Part shown: piece by piece, positions 17,075-25,729 of the stretch
Position numbering within the stretch: the stretch's first letter is position 1
Layout: every line of letters starts with the position of its first letter
NCBI GenBank assembly: GCA_937873655.1
Contig: CALMYQ010000126.1
Location: forward strand, 1-60,612
From: an uncultured Lewinella sp.
Lineage (GTDB): Bacteria > Bacteroidota > Bacteroidia > Chitinophagales > Saprospiraceae
Length of the DNA stretch: 60,612 bases
Reading direction: 5' to 3'
The notes under the pieces: generated by a model
Database searches by the model: none
Seen by the model: the letters and a program-made list of their open reading frames with translations, nothing else
Told to the model about the DNA's origin: nothing
Translations under genes and position numbers: made by a program

Positions 17075-19924
17075 ATGGCTCAAAAGAAACACACCATAAT
17101 AGAGCAGATCGCCGAAAAACTCGGCATCATTCCCAACCTGCACGGCGAAACGGAACCGGCTCTTCCTCGGTTGACCGAGCCGGGCGACCTGACCAGTTTC
17201 CCGCCGCCGGACAAATGGGACGACTGGACGGAATACGACCCGAAGGCTCACCCCCGCAAGGTGCAGCGCCACTATTCCATCGTGCCGACCACCTGCTTCA
17301 ACTGCGAAAGCGCCTGCGGCCTGACGGCGTATGTGGACAAGGAAACCGGCGAAGTGCGCAAATTTGAAGGGAACCCGTACCACCCGGCCAGCCGGGGCCG
17401 GAATTGCGCCAAGGGACCCGCCACCATCAACCAGATCACGGACCCGGACCGGATCCTGTACCCCCTGAAAAGGGTAGGGGAGCGCGGCGCAGGCCAGTGG
17501 GAGCGCGTCAGCTGGGAGGATGCCCTCAATGATATCGCCGGCCGGATCGGTAAAGCCATCAGCGAAGGGCGGAATAACGAGGTGGCCTATCACGTCGGCC
17601 GCCCTGGGCACGAAGGGTATATGGACCGCGTGCTGCAGGCCTGGAATGTCGACGGACACAACAGCCATACCAATATCTGCTCCTCCGGCGCCCGGTTCGG
17701 GTACAACCTCTGGTACGGATACGACCGGCCGTCGCCGGACCACGCCAACGCCAAATTCATCCTCCTCATCAGCGCGCACCTGGAAAGCGGACACTATTTC
17801 AATCCGCATGCCCAGCGCATTATCGAAGGCAAGATGAAAGGCGCCAAACTGGCCGTAATGGACCCGCGGCTGTCCAATACCGCCAGCATGTCTGACTATT
17901 GGATGCCGACCTACCCGGGGTCGGAAGCGGCCGTACTGCTGGCCATGGTGAAGGTCATCCTGGATGAAGGCCTGTACAACCGCGAGTATATGGAAAACTG
18001 GGTGAACTGGGAGGAATACCTGAAAAAGGTCCACCCCGGCGCGCCGATGACTTTCGAAAGTTTCATTCAAAAACTCCGGGACGAATACCAGGAATACACC
18101 CCCGAATTCGCTGAAAAAGAAAGCGGCGCCAAAGCCGCCATGGTCGTGGATGTCGCCCGTCAGATCGGCCAGGCCGGCGCCCGGTTTGCGTCCCACAACT
18201 GGCGAAGCGCTGCCAGCGGCAACCTCGGCGGATGGGCGGTCTCCCGGGCCCTGCATTTCCTGCAGGTGGTCACGGGCAGCGTGGGTACGGTAGGCGGCAC
18301 TTCGCCGAATACCTGGAACAAGTTCAAACCAAAGTTCTTCGATACACCGCCGGCGCAAAAATTCTGGAATGAATTGCATTTTCCGAATGAGTATCCGCTG
18401 GCCTTTTTTGAAATGAGCTTCCTGTTGCCGCATTTCCTGAAGGAAGGCCGCGGCAAGCTTGATGTGTACTTTACGCGGGTATTCAACCCGGTCTGGACCT
18501 ATCCCGACGGCTTCTCCTGGATCGAGGCACTGTCGGACGAGAGCAAGGTGGGACTTCATGTCGCCCTCACCCCGACCTGGAATGAAACCGCCTTTTTTGC
18601 GGATTATGTATTGCCGATGGGCCTCGCCTCCGAAAGGCACGACCTGAACAGCTACGAAACACACGGCGCCACCTGGATCGCCTTCCGCCAACCTGTTTTG
18701 CGGGAGGTGGCCAGACGTGCCGGCCAACCCGTTGAGTTTACTTACGAGGCCAACCCGGGCGAAGTATGGGAAGAGGACGAGTTCTGGATCGAGCTCAGCT
18801 GGCGCATGGACCCCGACGGCAGCCTGGGCATCCGCGATCACTTCAAATCGCCCTACCGGCCTGGTGAAAAGGTCAACATCGACGAGTATTACCAGTTCAT
18901 TTTTGAAAATGTTCCGGGACTGCCGGATGTGGCCAGGAAGGAAGGCCTGACTGAGCTGGATTACATGCGCAAATACGGAGCCTATGAAGTAGAACCCTAT
19001 TCTTACAACAAGCACCTCAAGGATGTACCGGAGGCCCAACTCAACGGTTCGGTCGTGGATCCGGAAACCGGCGTCATCAGCAAAGACGGCGCTAACGTCG
19101 GGGTCATGGTACAGGGCAAGGCATTTGTTGGCTTCCCGACGCCTTCGCGCAAGAATGAATTCTATTCACAGACCATGGTCGACTGGAAATGGCCGGAATA
19201 CGCCATCCCGACCTATATCAAGAGCCATATCCACCCGGACAGCCTTGATAAGGGAGCCGGTGAATATTGCCTGGTGCCGACCTTCCGCCTGCCCACTCTC
19301 ATCCATTCCCGCTCCGGGAACGCCAAATGGCTGACGGAGATTTCCAACCGGAACCCCATCTGGATGCACCCTGAGGATGCCAACCGGTTCGGCTTCAAGA
19401 CCGGGGATCTGGTGCGGATGAACACGGATATCGGCTATTTCATCGACAAGGTATGGGTAACCGAAGGAATGAAACCCGGTGTAGTGGCCTGTTCGCACCA
19501 CCTGGGGCGCTGGCGCCGCCAGCAGGATGCCGGCAACCGCTGGGCTACCAATACAGTGAACGTACAGAACGACGGCAAGGGCGGCTGGAAAATGTCGACC
19601 GTGACCGGCATCCGGCCTTTTGCCAGCGACGACCCCGACAGCAAGCGCATCTTCTGGTCGGACGGCGGCGTACACCAGAACATCACCCATGCCGTACACC
19701 CCGATCCGATCAGCGGCATGCATTGCTGGCACCAGCGCGTGCGCATTGAGCGGCCCCAACCCGGCGATGAATACGGCGATATCTTCGTAGACACCAACAA
19801 GTCGTTCGAGATCTACCGGGAATGGCTCAAAATGACGCGCCCGGCGCCCGGCCCCGACGGCTTGCGGCGGCCGCTGTGGTTTGCCCGGGCTTTGCGGCCG
19901 GATAAGAGCACGTTTTATTTGTAG
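17075..19924 (+). CDS. Soe-like molybdopterin oxidoreductase, catalytic subunit (probable sulfite dehydrogenase)
   Basis: A 949-residue DMSO-reductase-family enzyme. An N-terminal [4Fe-4S] site (Cys74, 77, 81 in TTCFNCESAC, and Cys111) precedes the bis-MGD domains; SHTNICSSG supplies a probable Mo ligand, Cys202. The C-terminal dinucleotide-binding domain ends near 900. No Tat or other signal peptide is seen, as in cytoplasmic SoeA and unlike PsrA/PhsA/TtrA. With the fused FeS/NrfD protein and SulP, and with sulfite-forming persulfide dioxygenases under the same regulator, quinone-linked sulfite oxidation is the best fit. A cytoplasmic polysulfide or thiosulfate reductase cannot be excluded. 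Confidence 0.88.
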   Translation: MAQKKHTIIEQIAEKLGIIPNLHGETEPALPRLTEPGDLTSFPPPDKWDDWTEYDPKAHPRKVQRHYSIVPTTCFNCESACGLTAYVDKETGEVRKFEGNPYHPASRGRNCAKGPATINQITDPDRILYPLKRVGERGAGQWERVSWEDALNDIAGRIGKAISEGRNNEVAYHVGRPGHEGYMDRVLQAWNVDGHNSHTNICSSGARFGYNLWYGYDRPSPDHANAKFILLISAHLESGHYFNPHAQRIIEGKMKGAKLAVMDPRLSNTASMSDYWMPTYPGSEAAVLLAMVKVILDEGLYNREYMENWVNWEEYLKKVHPGAPMTFESFIQKLRDEYQEYTPEFAEKESGAKAAMVVDVARQIGQAGARFASHNWRSAASGNLGGWAVSRALHFLQVVTGSVGTVGGTSPNTWNKFKPKFFDTPPAQKFWNELHFPNEYPLAFFEMSFLLPHFLKEGRGKLDVYFTRVFNPVWTYPDGFSWIEALSDESKVGLHVALTPTWNETAFFADYVLPMGLASERHDLNSYETHGATWIAFRQPVLREVARRAGQPVEFTYEANPGEVWEEDEFWIELSWRMDPDGSLGIRDHFKSPYRPGEKVNIDEYYQFIFENVPGLPDVARKEGLTELDYMRKYGAYEVEPYSYNKHLKDVPEAQLNGSVVDPETGVISKDGANVGVMVQGKAFVGFPTPSRKNEFYSQTMVDWKWPEYAIPTYIKSHIHPDSLDKGAGEYCLVPTFRLPTLIHSRSGNAKWLTEISNRNPIWMHPEDANRFGFKTGDLVRMNTDIGYFIDKVWVTEGMKPGVVACSHHLGRWRRQQDAGNRWATNTVNVQNDGKGGWKMSTVTGIRPFASDDPDSKRIFWSDGGVHQNITHAVHPDPISGMHCWHQRVRIERPQPGDEYGDIFVDTNKSFEIYREWLKMTRPAPGPDGLRRPLWFARALRPDKSTFYL

Positions 19925-20004
19925 CCGGTTATTTGCCCAATCCCTGAAAATATTTGGCGGGCTGTTTCCGGATGTTTATATTAGGGCTGAATTTGGATGG
20001 TCTT

Positions 20005-20040
20005 GGCCAATGAAACGAAAACCTTCATCGGCCTTTTTTT
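20005..20040 (+). terminator. Rho-independent terminator of the sulP1-soe operon
   Basis: GGCCAATGAA (20005-20014) pairs with TTCATCGGCC (20024-20033), one mismatch, followed by seven T. It lies 81 bp after the molybdoenzyme stop. Confidence 0.8.
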
Positions 20041-20101
20041 CCAAAATTGAAAGCGGGTACAAAAGGCATAGGCAGCATTGTTGAAAACAGAAAGGGGGCA
20101 A

Positions 20102-20626
20102 ATGAAAAAATCTATAACTTCTGAATTGAACAGGTATTTAAAAGAATTGGACCGGAACGAATTGGAGAACGAAGTCAAAAAACTTTATTCAAAATTTGAT
20201 CAGGTAAAGAAATATTATGAAATGGAACTCAGTCCGGATACTTCCGGAATATTGAATGAGTACAAAAACAAAATAAAGCAGGAATATTTTCCAAACAGGG
20301 GATTTGGAAAGGCCAGGAGCGGCGAGTGCAGAAAAATAATTTCTGAATTTAAAAAAATATCAATTTTTAAGAAAGACGTTATTGAACTGCTGCTGTATCG
20401 GGTAGGAATTATGATCGAATTCTCTGATACTTATGGAGGGATTGACGAGCCATTTTACAATTCCCTCGAAAGTTCTTTCAAAGAAGCTTGTAAAACAATC
20501 CAGGAGGAAAAACTGGAGCATGAATACGGGGCTGCATGCCGGGAACTGGTTGGGAAGACTTATAATACAGGCTGGGGGGTGTCCTATGGATTGAAGTATA
20601 TTTATAATGAATATTTTGGAGCGTGA
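20102..20626 (+). CDS. DUF6155-like protein of unknown function
   Basis: A 174-residue protein, helical and rich in Lys/Glu (MKKSITSELNRYLKELDRNE; YFPNRGFGKARSGECRKIIS). The pattern fits the DUF6155 family as I remember it; no function is known. The ATG at 20102 is preferred over one eight codons upstream. Its codons are much richer in A/T than those on either side, which suggests recent transfer. It lies after the soe-operon terminator, has no obvious Crp-type dyad, and points toward the flavoprotein gene. Confidence 0.7.
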   Translation: MKKSITSELNRYLKELDRNELENEVKKLYSKFDQVKKYYEMELSPDTSGILNEYKNKIKQEYFPNRGFGKARSGECRKIISEFKKISIFKKDVIELLLYRVGIMIEFSDTYGGIDEPFYNSLESSFKEACKTIQEEKLEHEYGAACRELVGKTYNTGWGVSYGLKYIYNEYFGA

Positions 20627-20631
20627 GGTGA

Positions 20632-21969
20632 TTACCCGCCCCAAACCTCCGACAAGGTCGGATGCGCAAACGGCGATCGCACCACCCGCTCCCAGGAAAT
20701 CCCCTCGTTGATGGCCAGCTGGATGGGAGACAATACCTCCGCTGCGTGATGCCCGAAAGCGGCGGCTCCCAGGACCAATCCCATGGTGTTGTCTACCTGA
20801 ACGCGGATCAACCCTTCCGCATAATCGTTGATGGCGGCTTTGAGGTTGCCCTTCCAGTTGAACGAATGGAAGGTTGCCTTAGGATTGGGGGCCATACTGC
20901 CCACCTGCACCACATTGGGTTGGGTATATACGGCTTCCATCGTGACGGGCGCCGGAGAATCGTCCGCCAGGCCGAGAATGGCGCGAACGGCTTCGCGGGC
21001 CTGACTGCGCGCCCGGTTGGCCATCATCGGGGCGCCGGTCATGTCGCCGATCGCATAGACATCGGGCAGGGATGTTCGGCTCCAACGATCTACCGCAATG
21101 AATCCGCCGGGGAGTTGTTGAAGCCCGTCCGGGATCTCCGGCCAGAAACTCAGGTCGGGGGTGCGGCTGATGGCGATAAAACCGTAATCGGCCGTATAGG
21201 CGCCGCCTTCGGTGTCGGTGACCGTCACCTTGTTGCCTTGTTGTTCGGCTGCCGCAACGGTGACACCGGTTTTGATGCTGATGGGCAATCTGCCGGTGAC
21301 ATACCGCGAAAAGGCGGCTGCCACTTCGGCATCAATAGTTGGTAATAGTTGGTTGTTTTTTTGCAGGATGGTGACCTCCGTGCCCATGGAGGCAAAAGCA
21401 AAAGCATATTCGGTACCCGTTACGCCGCCGCCCATCACGATCATGCTTTTCGGGATCTCGTTGAGCCTGGGGCTGATCCGGGGTGCGATGATATGGTCCA
21501 TATTGGGCTTTACGGCCGGGGTGAACCGCGGGCCTGAACCGCCGGAAACGATTAGGTGGTCGTATTTCACCGTTTTGTCCGGTGTATTTTCATTGGCGAT
21601 GAGCACCTGACCCGGCCCGGCCCATTTTGCGGTACCCTGGATCAGGGTGACGCCGGCCGATTCGAGTTGATGCTGCTGAAAGGCCGCTTGCTCGCCAGCC
21701 GTTTTCTGGATCCAGGCGCGCAGGGCCTCGTGGTTGAGGGAAACCGGTACATCGATCAGGCTGCCCAGGACGGGATGTCCCAGGCCTTTGTGTACCGATT
21801 CGGCTATCTGAAGCCAGGCTTTGGAGGGCAGCAGGCTGCTCCACGTGGCACGCCCCCCGAGGGGCATGTTGTGGACGAGCGCCGTTTTCAGTCCGGCATC
21901 AGCGCCTCGCCGGGCTGCTTCGACGCCACCAGGCCCGCTGCCGATCACCAATAGTTCGTAATGGTCCAT
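20632..21969 (-). CDS. Flavoprotein disulfide reductase-like protein lacking the redox cysteines
   Basis: A 445-residue homologue of dihydrolipoamide dehydrogenase. FAD motif GSGPGG (10-15), NAD motif GGGVTG, the second FAD motif AIGDMTG, and the C-terminal HPTLSE with the usual His-x4-Glu geometry are all present. The active-site segment usually written GGTCLNVGCIPSK here reads GGRATWSSLLPSK (38-50): both cysteines are replaced (Ala41 and Leu46) with no length change. It cannot do thiol-disulfide exchange in the normal way. Ten bp separate it from the lipoprotein rhodanese upstream, so the two are probably cotranscribed. Confidence 0.9.
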   Translation of the reverse strand: MDHYELLVIGSGPGGVEAARRGADAGLKTALVHNMPLGGRATWSSLLPSKAWLQIAESVHKGLGHPVLGSLIDVPVSLNHEALRAWIQKTAGEQAAFQQHQLESAGVTLIQGTAKWAGPGQVLIANENTPDKTVKYDHLIVSGGSGPRFTPAVKPNMDHIIAPRISPRLNEIPKSMIVMGGGVTGTEYAFAFASMGTEVTILQKNNQLLPTIDAEVAAAFSRYVTGRLPISIKTGVTVAAAEQQGNKVTVTDTEGGAYTADYGFIAISRTPDLSFWPEIPDGLQQLPGGFIAVDRWSRTSLPDVYAIGDMTGAPMMANRARSQAREAVRAILGLADDSPAPVTMEAVYTQPNVVQVGSMAPNPKATFHSFNWKGNLKAAINDYAEGLIRVQVDNTMGLVLGAAAFGHHAAEVLSPIQLAINEGISWERVVRSPFAHPTLSEVWGG

Positions 21970-21978
21970 TTGCGTGTT

Positions 21979-22395
21979 CTAATGCTTTTCAGTCGACCAG
22001 GCCGTATACCCGCCGACCAGGTTGTACAAGTGCCCGAAACCTTGCTCCGCCATGGTTGAACAGGCAGCAACACTGCGGCGGCCGCTGCGGCAATACACCA
22101 GGTAGGTCTTGTTCTTGTCCAGTTGGGAGGCTTTCTGGGCAAACGACGGATCGGTTACATCGATCTCGATGGCGCCTTCGATCTTGCCCAAAGCGGTTTC
22201 CTGCGGGGTGCGTACATCCAGTACCACAACGTCCTTATCGTGCATCATCTTGTCAAATTCGGTTACGCTCAGGTTGGTATACGGCGATTGGGCAGCCGGC
22301 GATGAATTTTCGCCCGTAGCCTGCTGGGCCTTCGGCTGACAGGAAAGCGCGATCATCATAATCGTAAGCAACGGAAAAATGCTGGTCAATTTCAT
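21979..22395 (-). CDS. Rhodanese-like lipoprotein
   Basis: A 138-residue protein: signal peptide with lipobox (MIALSC, Cys19), a short linker, then a single rhodanese domain with active loop CRSGRRS. It should act as a sulfane-sulfur transferase on the periplasmic side of a membrane. Rhodaneses with six-residue loops favour thiosulfate or persulfides. It precedes the cysteine-less flavoprotein by 10 bp. A strong bidirectional terminator hairpin sits 13 bp upstream of its start, so its promoter must lie within or very close to that hairpin. Confidence 0.92.
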   Translation of the reverse strand: MKLTSIFPLLTIMMIALSCQPKAQQATGENSSPAAQSPYTNLSVTEFDKMMHDKDVVVLDVRTPQETALGKIEGAIEIDVTDPSFAQKASQLDKNKTYLVYCRSGRRSVAACSTMAEQGFGHLYNLVGGYTAWSTEKH

Positions 22396-22407
22396 TGTTT
22401 AAAGGTT

Positions 22408-22448
22408 AAAAACTGCGCCGCCGTTGGATGGGAGGCGCAGCGTTTTTT
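22408..22448. terminator. Bidirectional terminator
   Basis: CTGCGCC (22413-22419) and GGCGCAG (22434-22440) form a GC-rich stem flanked by A5 on the left and T6 on the right, so it reads as a terminator on both strands. On the minus strand it would stop transcripts from the peroxiredoxin gene before the rhodanese gene. Confidence 0.7.
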
Positions 22449-22470
22449 ATAATATCACACGACAATTTAA

Positions 22471-22578
22471 TAAATGAGGAACTGAGGAACCGAGGAACTG
22501 AGGAACCGAGGAACTGAGGAACTGAGGAACCGAGGAACTGAGGAACCGAGGAACTGAGGAACTGAGGAACCGAGGAAC
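22471..22578. repeat. GAGGAACTGAGGAACCG tandem repeats
   Basis: About eleven 9-10 bp units (GAGGAACTGA, GAGGAACCGA) in a row. Not a CRISPR array: units are contiguous with no spacers. It lies between the terminator and the peroxiredoxin stop. Confidence 0.85.
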
Positions 22579-22644
22579 TGATAAAAGTCGGTTTGCCAAT
22601 TAAAGCTCCCGGGATCTCAATTCGGTTGTGGATTCAGACATCCG

Positions 22645-23298
22645 CTAATTCAGCGATCTTTTTGCCAGGTAGAAATCCACTTTTTCGTATTCCGTATTGG
22701 CAATTCGCTCTTCCATTTGTTCCAGCGTTCTTGGCGGCGGCACAATGGCTTTATCGCCCGGTTTCCAGTTCACCGGAAGGGCGCAGTTGTTGGCGTCCAC
22801 CGTCTGCAGGGCGATCAATGCGCGCTGGATCTCTTCCATGTTGCGGCCTACATTGAGCGGATAGTACATCAGCAACCGGATCGTGCCTTTCGGATCAATG
22901 AAGAAAACGGCGCGAACGGCGGCAGTCATGCTTTCTTCCGGATGCAGCATCCCGTATAGCTGGGCGACTTTCATGTCCAGGTCGGCAATGATCGGGAAAT
23001 CCATGTAAACTTCCGTTTTTTCCCGCACATTGTTCACCCAGGCCAGGTGCGAGTGAATGCTGTCGATGCTCAACCCCAACAGTTTCGTGTTGCGTTCTGC
23101 AAACCACTGCTTATCCACCGCAAAAGCTGACATTTCGGTGGTGCAAACCGGCGTGAAATCGGCCGGGTGGGAGAACATCACAACCCAACTGCCTTTGTTA
23201 TATTCCGAGAATTTGATGGGGCCCGCAGTCGTAATGGCTTCAAAATCGGGGGCTTTTTCGCCGATCCTGGGCATGCTTTTTATATCTGTATTTTCCAT
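22645..23298 (-). CDS. Peroxiredoxin (Prx6/AhpC1-like)
   Basis: A 217-residue peroxiredoxin of the Prx6 group: peroxidatic motif PADFTPVC (Pro45, Thr49, Cys52) in SHPADFTPVCTTEM, and a long C-terminal domain typical of Prx6 (PPPRTLEQMEERI). A conserved Arg follows in AAVRAVFFID. It reduces peroxides; persulfide handling has been reported for some peroxiredoxins. The ATG at 23298 is chosen because the upstream in-frame extension crosses the promoter. A Crp-type dyad places it in the sulfur regulon. Confidence 0.93.
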   Translation of the reverse strand: MENTDIKSMPRIGEKAPDFEAITTAGPIKFSEYNKGSWVVMFSHPADFTPVCTTEMSAFAVDKQWFAERNTKLLGLSIDSIHSHLAWVNNVREKTEVYMDFPIIADLDMKVAQLYGMLHPEESMTAAVRAVFFIDPKGTIRLLMYYPLNVGRNMEEIQRALIALQTVDANNCALPVNWKPGDKAIVPPPRTLEQMEERIANTEYEKVDFYLAKRSLN

Positions 23299-23348
23299 GG
23301 TATTGTTTGGTTTTGAAAGAATCTTTGTCCTTGACTGAATTGTCCTGA

Positions 23349-23393
23349 CAAAGTTCGCAAGTCGGCTCAAATTAGTCAGTGATGTGCATCACA
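23349..23393 (-). promoter_or_regulatory. Crp-type site and -7 element, peroxiredoxin
   Basis: On the minus strand, TGTGATGCACATCACT (23393-23378), 21 nt, then GAACTTTG (23356-23349), one mismatch to TAnnTTTG. The gene starts 50 nt further on. Confidence 0.72.
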
Positions 23394-23467
23394 TGGGGGG
23401 ATGATTCGGGGTTTGTTGTTGTTTGTTGTTGCCCGGTAGCTGAACAGTCCCGAACAACGATAAACCA

Positions 23468-23549
23468 TCATAAACCCGCCTCCGCCGAGGCTATGGCGGG
23501 CGGGGCCATCATAAACCCGCCTCCGCCGAGGCTATGGCGGGCGGGGCCA
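23468..23549. repeat. Two 41-bp CCGCCTCCGCCGAGG repeats
   Basis: A 41-bp unit, containing CCCGCCTCCGCCGAGGC and GCCTCGGCGG-type self-complementary parts, is present twice in tandem, with AAACCATCATAAACC-type simple repeats on both sides (23415-23580). A diverged copy occurs at 57322-57360. Confidence 0.8.
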
Positions 23550-23568
23550 CCATAAACCATCACAACTA

Positions 23569-23859
23569 TCAACTATAAATCCGCATGATCTTCTTCCGCA
23601 TAATGAAATAATTGACGATCCCGGTCAGCGTAAGGGCAATGCCGATGGCCGTGAAGGCCCAGGCCAGCCAGTCGAGGTTGCCGCTTTCATTGAGGTGGAA
23701 AATGCCAAGGGCTGTTGCAACAAAATAGATCCCCGTTCTGACAAAGGATAAAAAAGTTCGTTGGTTGGCCAGCCGGGTCCTGTCGATAGCCAGGGTGTCC
23801 CGCAGGATCAGGTCTTCTGTTTCGGGGTGCGTAGGCGCTGATTTTTTGATCACATTCAT
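23569..23859 (-). CDS. DUF202-family small membrane protein
   Basis: A 96-residue protein with the DUF202 signature: a polar N-terminus with LAIDRTRLANQRTFLSFVRTG, then helix 1 (IYFVATALGIFHL) and helix 2 (WAFTAIGIALTLTGIVNYF) and a basic tail. Function is unknown. It follows sulP2 on the same strand after 67 bp of CTCTCACCCTCTCAC repeat, so it may be the second gene of that operon. Confidence 0.85.
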   Translation of the reverse strand: MNVIKKSAPTHPETEDLILRDTLAIDRTRLANQRTFLSFVRTGIYFVATALGIFHLNESGNLDWLAWAFTAIGIALTLTGIVNYFIMRKKIMRIYS

Positions 23860-23926
23860 GTTTCACATCTATTTTAGGTTCCCGCAGTGGACTGCCGCCC
23901 TCTCACTCTCTCACCCTCTCACTCTC

Positions 23927-25657
23927 TCAATTCGCCTGCAACAAATACTCCTTATAATCCCGAACCGCATCTTTATGTGCCGAAGAATTATCAAAAGCAT
24001 CCACTGCCTGTTGATTGCTCATGAAAAATCTGTCCTCTCCGATGACGGGGGTAAGCCCCCACTTGTTCAGGGCATCCCGGACAGGGCCGATGACGCTCGT
24101 GAAAAACACCTGCACGCCCCGGTTGCGGCAGCTTTTTACCCATTCCTCCAGGGCATGTACCGCGCTGCTGTCGAGGTGACTGATGCTTTCGGCGTTGAGG
24201 ACGATGAGCCGAAGCGCTGCGCCTTTGGCGGCGGTGAGCTCGGCCAGTTTATCGTTGAAATAATTGACGTTGGCAAAATAAAGCGGGCCGTCAAACCGGA
24301 CGACCAGCAGGTCGGGGCGCTCCTCAAGGTTGGGAAACCGGTCCACATTCCGGTAGAACGGCGAACCCGGTACCTTAGCCAGTTCGGCAACGTGCGGCCG
24401 GGTCGATCGGTAGATCACCACGCCCAGGGACAGCAATACGCCGGCCCCGATCCCTTTTTCGATCCCAAGCAACAAGGTGACAATAAATGTGGCCAACAGC
24501 ATCCAGAAGTCAGCCCGGTCATTGCGCCACAGCCGGACGGCTTCCTTGTGATCGATCAGGCCCGCAACGGCTACCAGGATCACTGCCGCCAGCACCGAAT
24601 TGGGCAGGTAATAGAACAACGGCGTCAGGAACAGCAGGGTCAGTACGATCAGCCCCGCGCTGATGATGCCGGCCAATCCCGATCGGGCGCCGGCCTGGTC
24701 GTTGACCGCCGTACGGGAAAACCCGCCGGTCACCGGATAACTCTGGAAAAAGGCCGCCCCGAAATTGGCTACACCCAACCCGATTAGCTCCTGGTTGGCG
24801 TCCACCTGGTAATCTTTGTGTTTGGCCTGGATGGCTTTGGCTACGGCAAAACTTTCCATGAATCCGACCAGTGAAATGGTCAGCGTCGCGGGGATCAACG
24901 CCTGCCAGTAGGCCGGATCGAAGGACGGCGCCGAAAAACCGGGCAGCCCGGACGGTACGGTCCCGACAACCTTCACGCCCTGATCCGCCAGCCCGAACCC
25001 CCAAACGGCCAGGATGCCCAGCATGACGGCAACCAGCGCCCCGGGGACGGCCTTGTGCAGTTTCTTTATATTTTTTATCACGAGAATGGCGGCAATCCCG
25101 ATCCCGAAGGTGACCAGGTTGGTTTCGCCGATATGCTGCGCCACCGACCCGACGATTTCATAGGCGTGCTCGCTGTTGGGGATCTTGATGCCCAGCAGGT
25201 GTTTCAACTGGCTTAGGCCGATGATGATGGCGGCAGCCGAAGTGAACCCGCTGATGACCGGGTGCGACAGGAAATTGACCAGAAAACCAAGGCGGAAAGC
25301 ACCCATCAGGAATTGCACGGCCCCTACCATGAAGGCCAGCGTCAGGGCCATGAGCAGGTAGGTCTCCGGGGTATCGGGCTTGAGCGCGCCGATGCCCGCT
25401 GCCGTCAGGAGGGAAACCATGGCGACCGGACCTACCGCCAATTGCCGCGAAGTGCCGAACAAGGCGTACAACACCAGCGGGATCGTCACCGCATACAACC
25501 CGTGGATCGGCGGCAAACCCGCCAGCATGGAATAAGCCATCCCCTGGGGAATGAGCATCACACCAACGGTCAGGCCGGCGGAAAGATCGCCGGATAACCA
25601 TTCTTTTTTGTAATTGGGCAACCAATCCAGGGCCGGTATATATTGTTTGATCTTCAT
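23927..25657 (-). CDS. SulP-family anion transporter with STAS domain (second copy)
   Basis: A 576-residue SulP protein, paralogous to the one at 13566 (shared LSGDLxAGLTVGVxLIPQGMAY, FLSHPVISGFTSAAA). About 12 membrane segments are followed by a STAS domain (about 440-560; LIVLNAESISHLDSSAV). The ATG at 25657 (MKIKQYIPAL) is preferred: the upstream in-frame ATG at 25687 lies inside the -7 element of the Crp-controlled promoter and would not be translated. The Crp-type dyad implies sulfate or sulfite transport as part of the sulfur regulon. Confidence 0.92.
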   Translation of the reverse strand: MKIKQYIPALDWLPNYKKEWLSGDLSAGLTVGVMLIPQGMAYSMLAGLPPIHGLYAVTIPLVLYALFGTSRQLAVGPVAMVSLLTAAGIGALKPDTPETYLLMALTLAFMVGAVQFLMGAFRLGFLVNFLSHPVISGFTSAAAIIIGLSQLKHLLGIKIPNSEHAYEIVGSVAQHIGETNLVTFGIGIAAILVIKNIKKLHKAVPGALVAVMLGILAVWGFGLADQGVKVVGTVPSGLPGFSAPSFDPAYWQALIPATLTISLVGFMESFAVAKAIQAKHKDYQVDANQELIGLGVANFGAAFFQSYPVTGGFSRTAVNDQAGARSGLAGIISAGLIVLTLLFLTPLFYYLPNSVLAAVILVAVAGLIDHKEAVRLWRNDRADFWMLLATFIVTLLLGIEKGIGAGVLLSLGVVIYRSTRPHVAELAKVPGSPFYRNVDRFPNLEERPDLLVVRFDGPLYFANVNYFNDKLAELTAAKGAALRLIVLNAESISHLDSSAVHALEEWVKSCRNRGVQVFFTSVIGPVRDALNKWGLTPVIGEDRFFMSNQQAVDAFDNSSAHKDAVRDYKEYLLQAN

Positions 25658-25684
25658 GTCAGCAAAATGATAGGTATCGGGCTG

Positions 25685-25729
25685 CAAATATAAGGGTTAG
25701 GGCCTTTGCGGTCAGTGATGTACGTTACA
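25685..25729 (-). promoter_or_regulatory. Crp-type site and -7 element, sulP2
   Basis: On the minus strand, TGTAACGTACATCACT (25729-25714), 21 nt, then TATATTTG (25692-25685), a full -7 match. Start codon 27 nt downstream. Confidence 0.72.

Noticed and set aside
16742..19039. A 765-residue open frame antisense to the molybdoenzyme
   Set aside because: No recognisable domains; the opposite strand has all FeS and Mo ligands. Codon-periodicity shadow.
17075..19924. Nitrate reductase or formate dehydrogenase
   Set aside because: The Mo-site residue is Cys rather than the Asp of NarG or the Sec/Cys-His of FdhF; no chaperone genes of those systems nearby; context is sulfur oxidation.
20632..21969. 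Dihydrolipoamide dehydrogenase (E3) partner for the pyruvate dehydrogenase E1 alpha
   Set aside because: Both redox cysteines are missing, so it cannot oxidise dihydrolipoamide.
22449..22470. Crp-type site before the lipoprotein rhodanese (TGTGATATTATAAAAA)
   Set aside because: Second half-site is absent and a terminator lies between it and the gene.
22471..22578. CRISPR array
   Set aside because: Units are contiguous, 9-10 bp long and degenerate, with no spacers and no cas genes. The same holds for 57180-57320 and 47375-47498.
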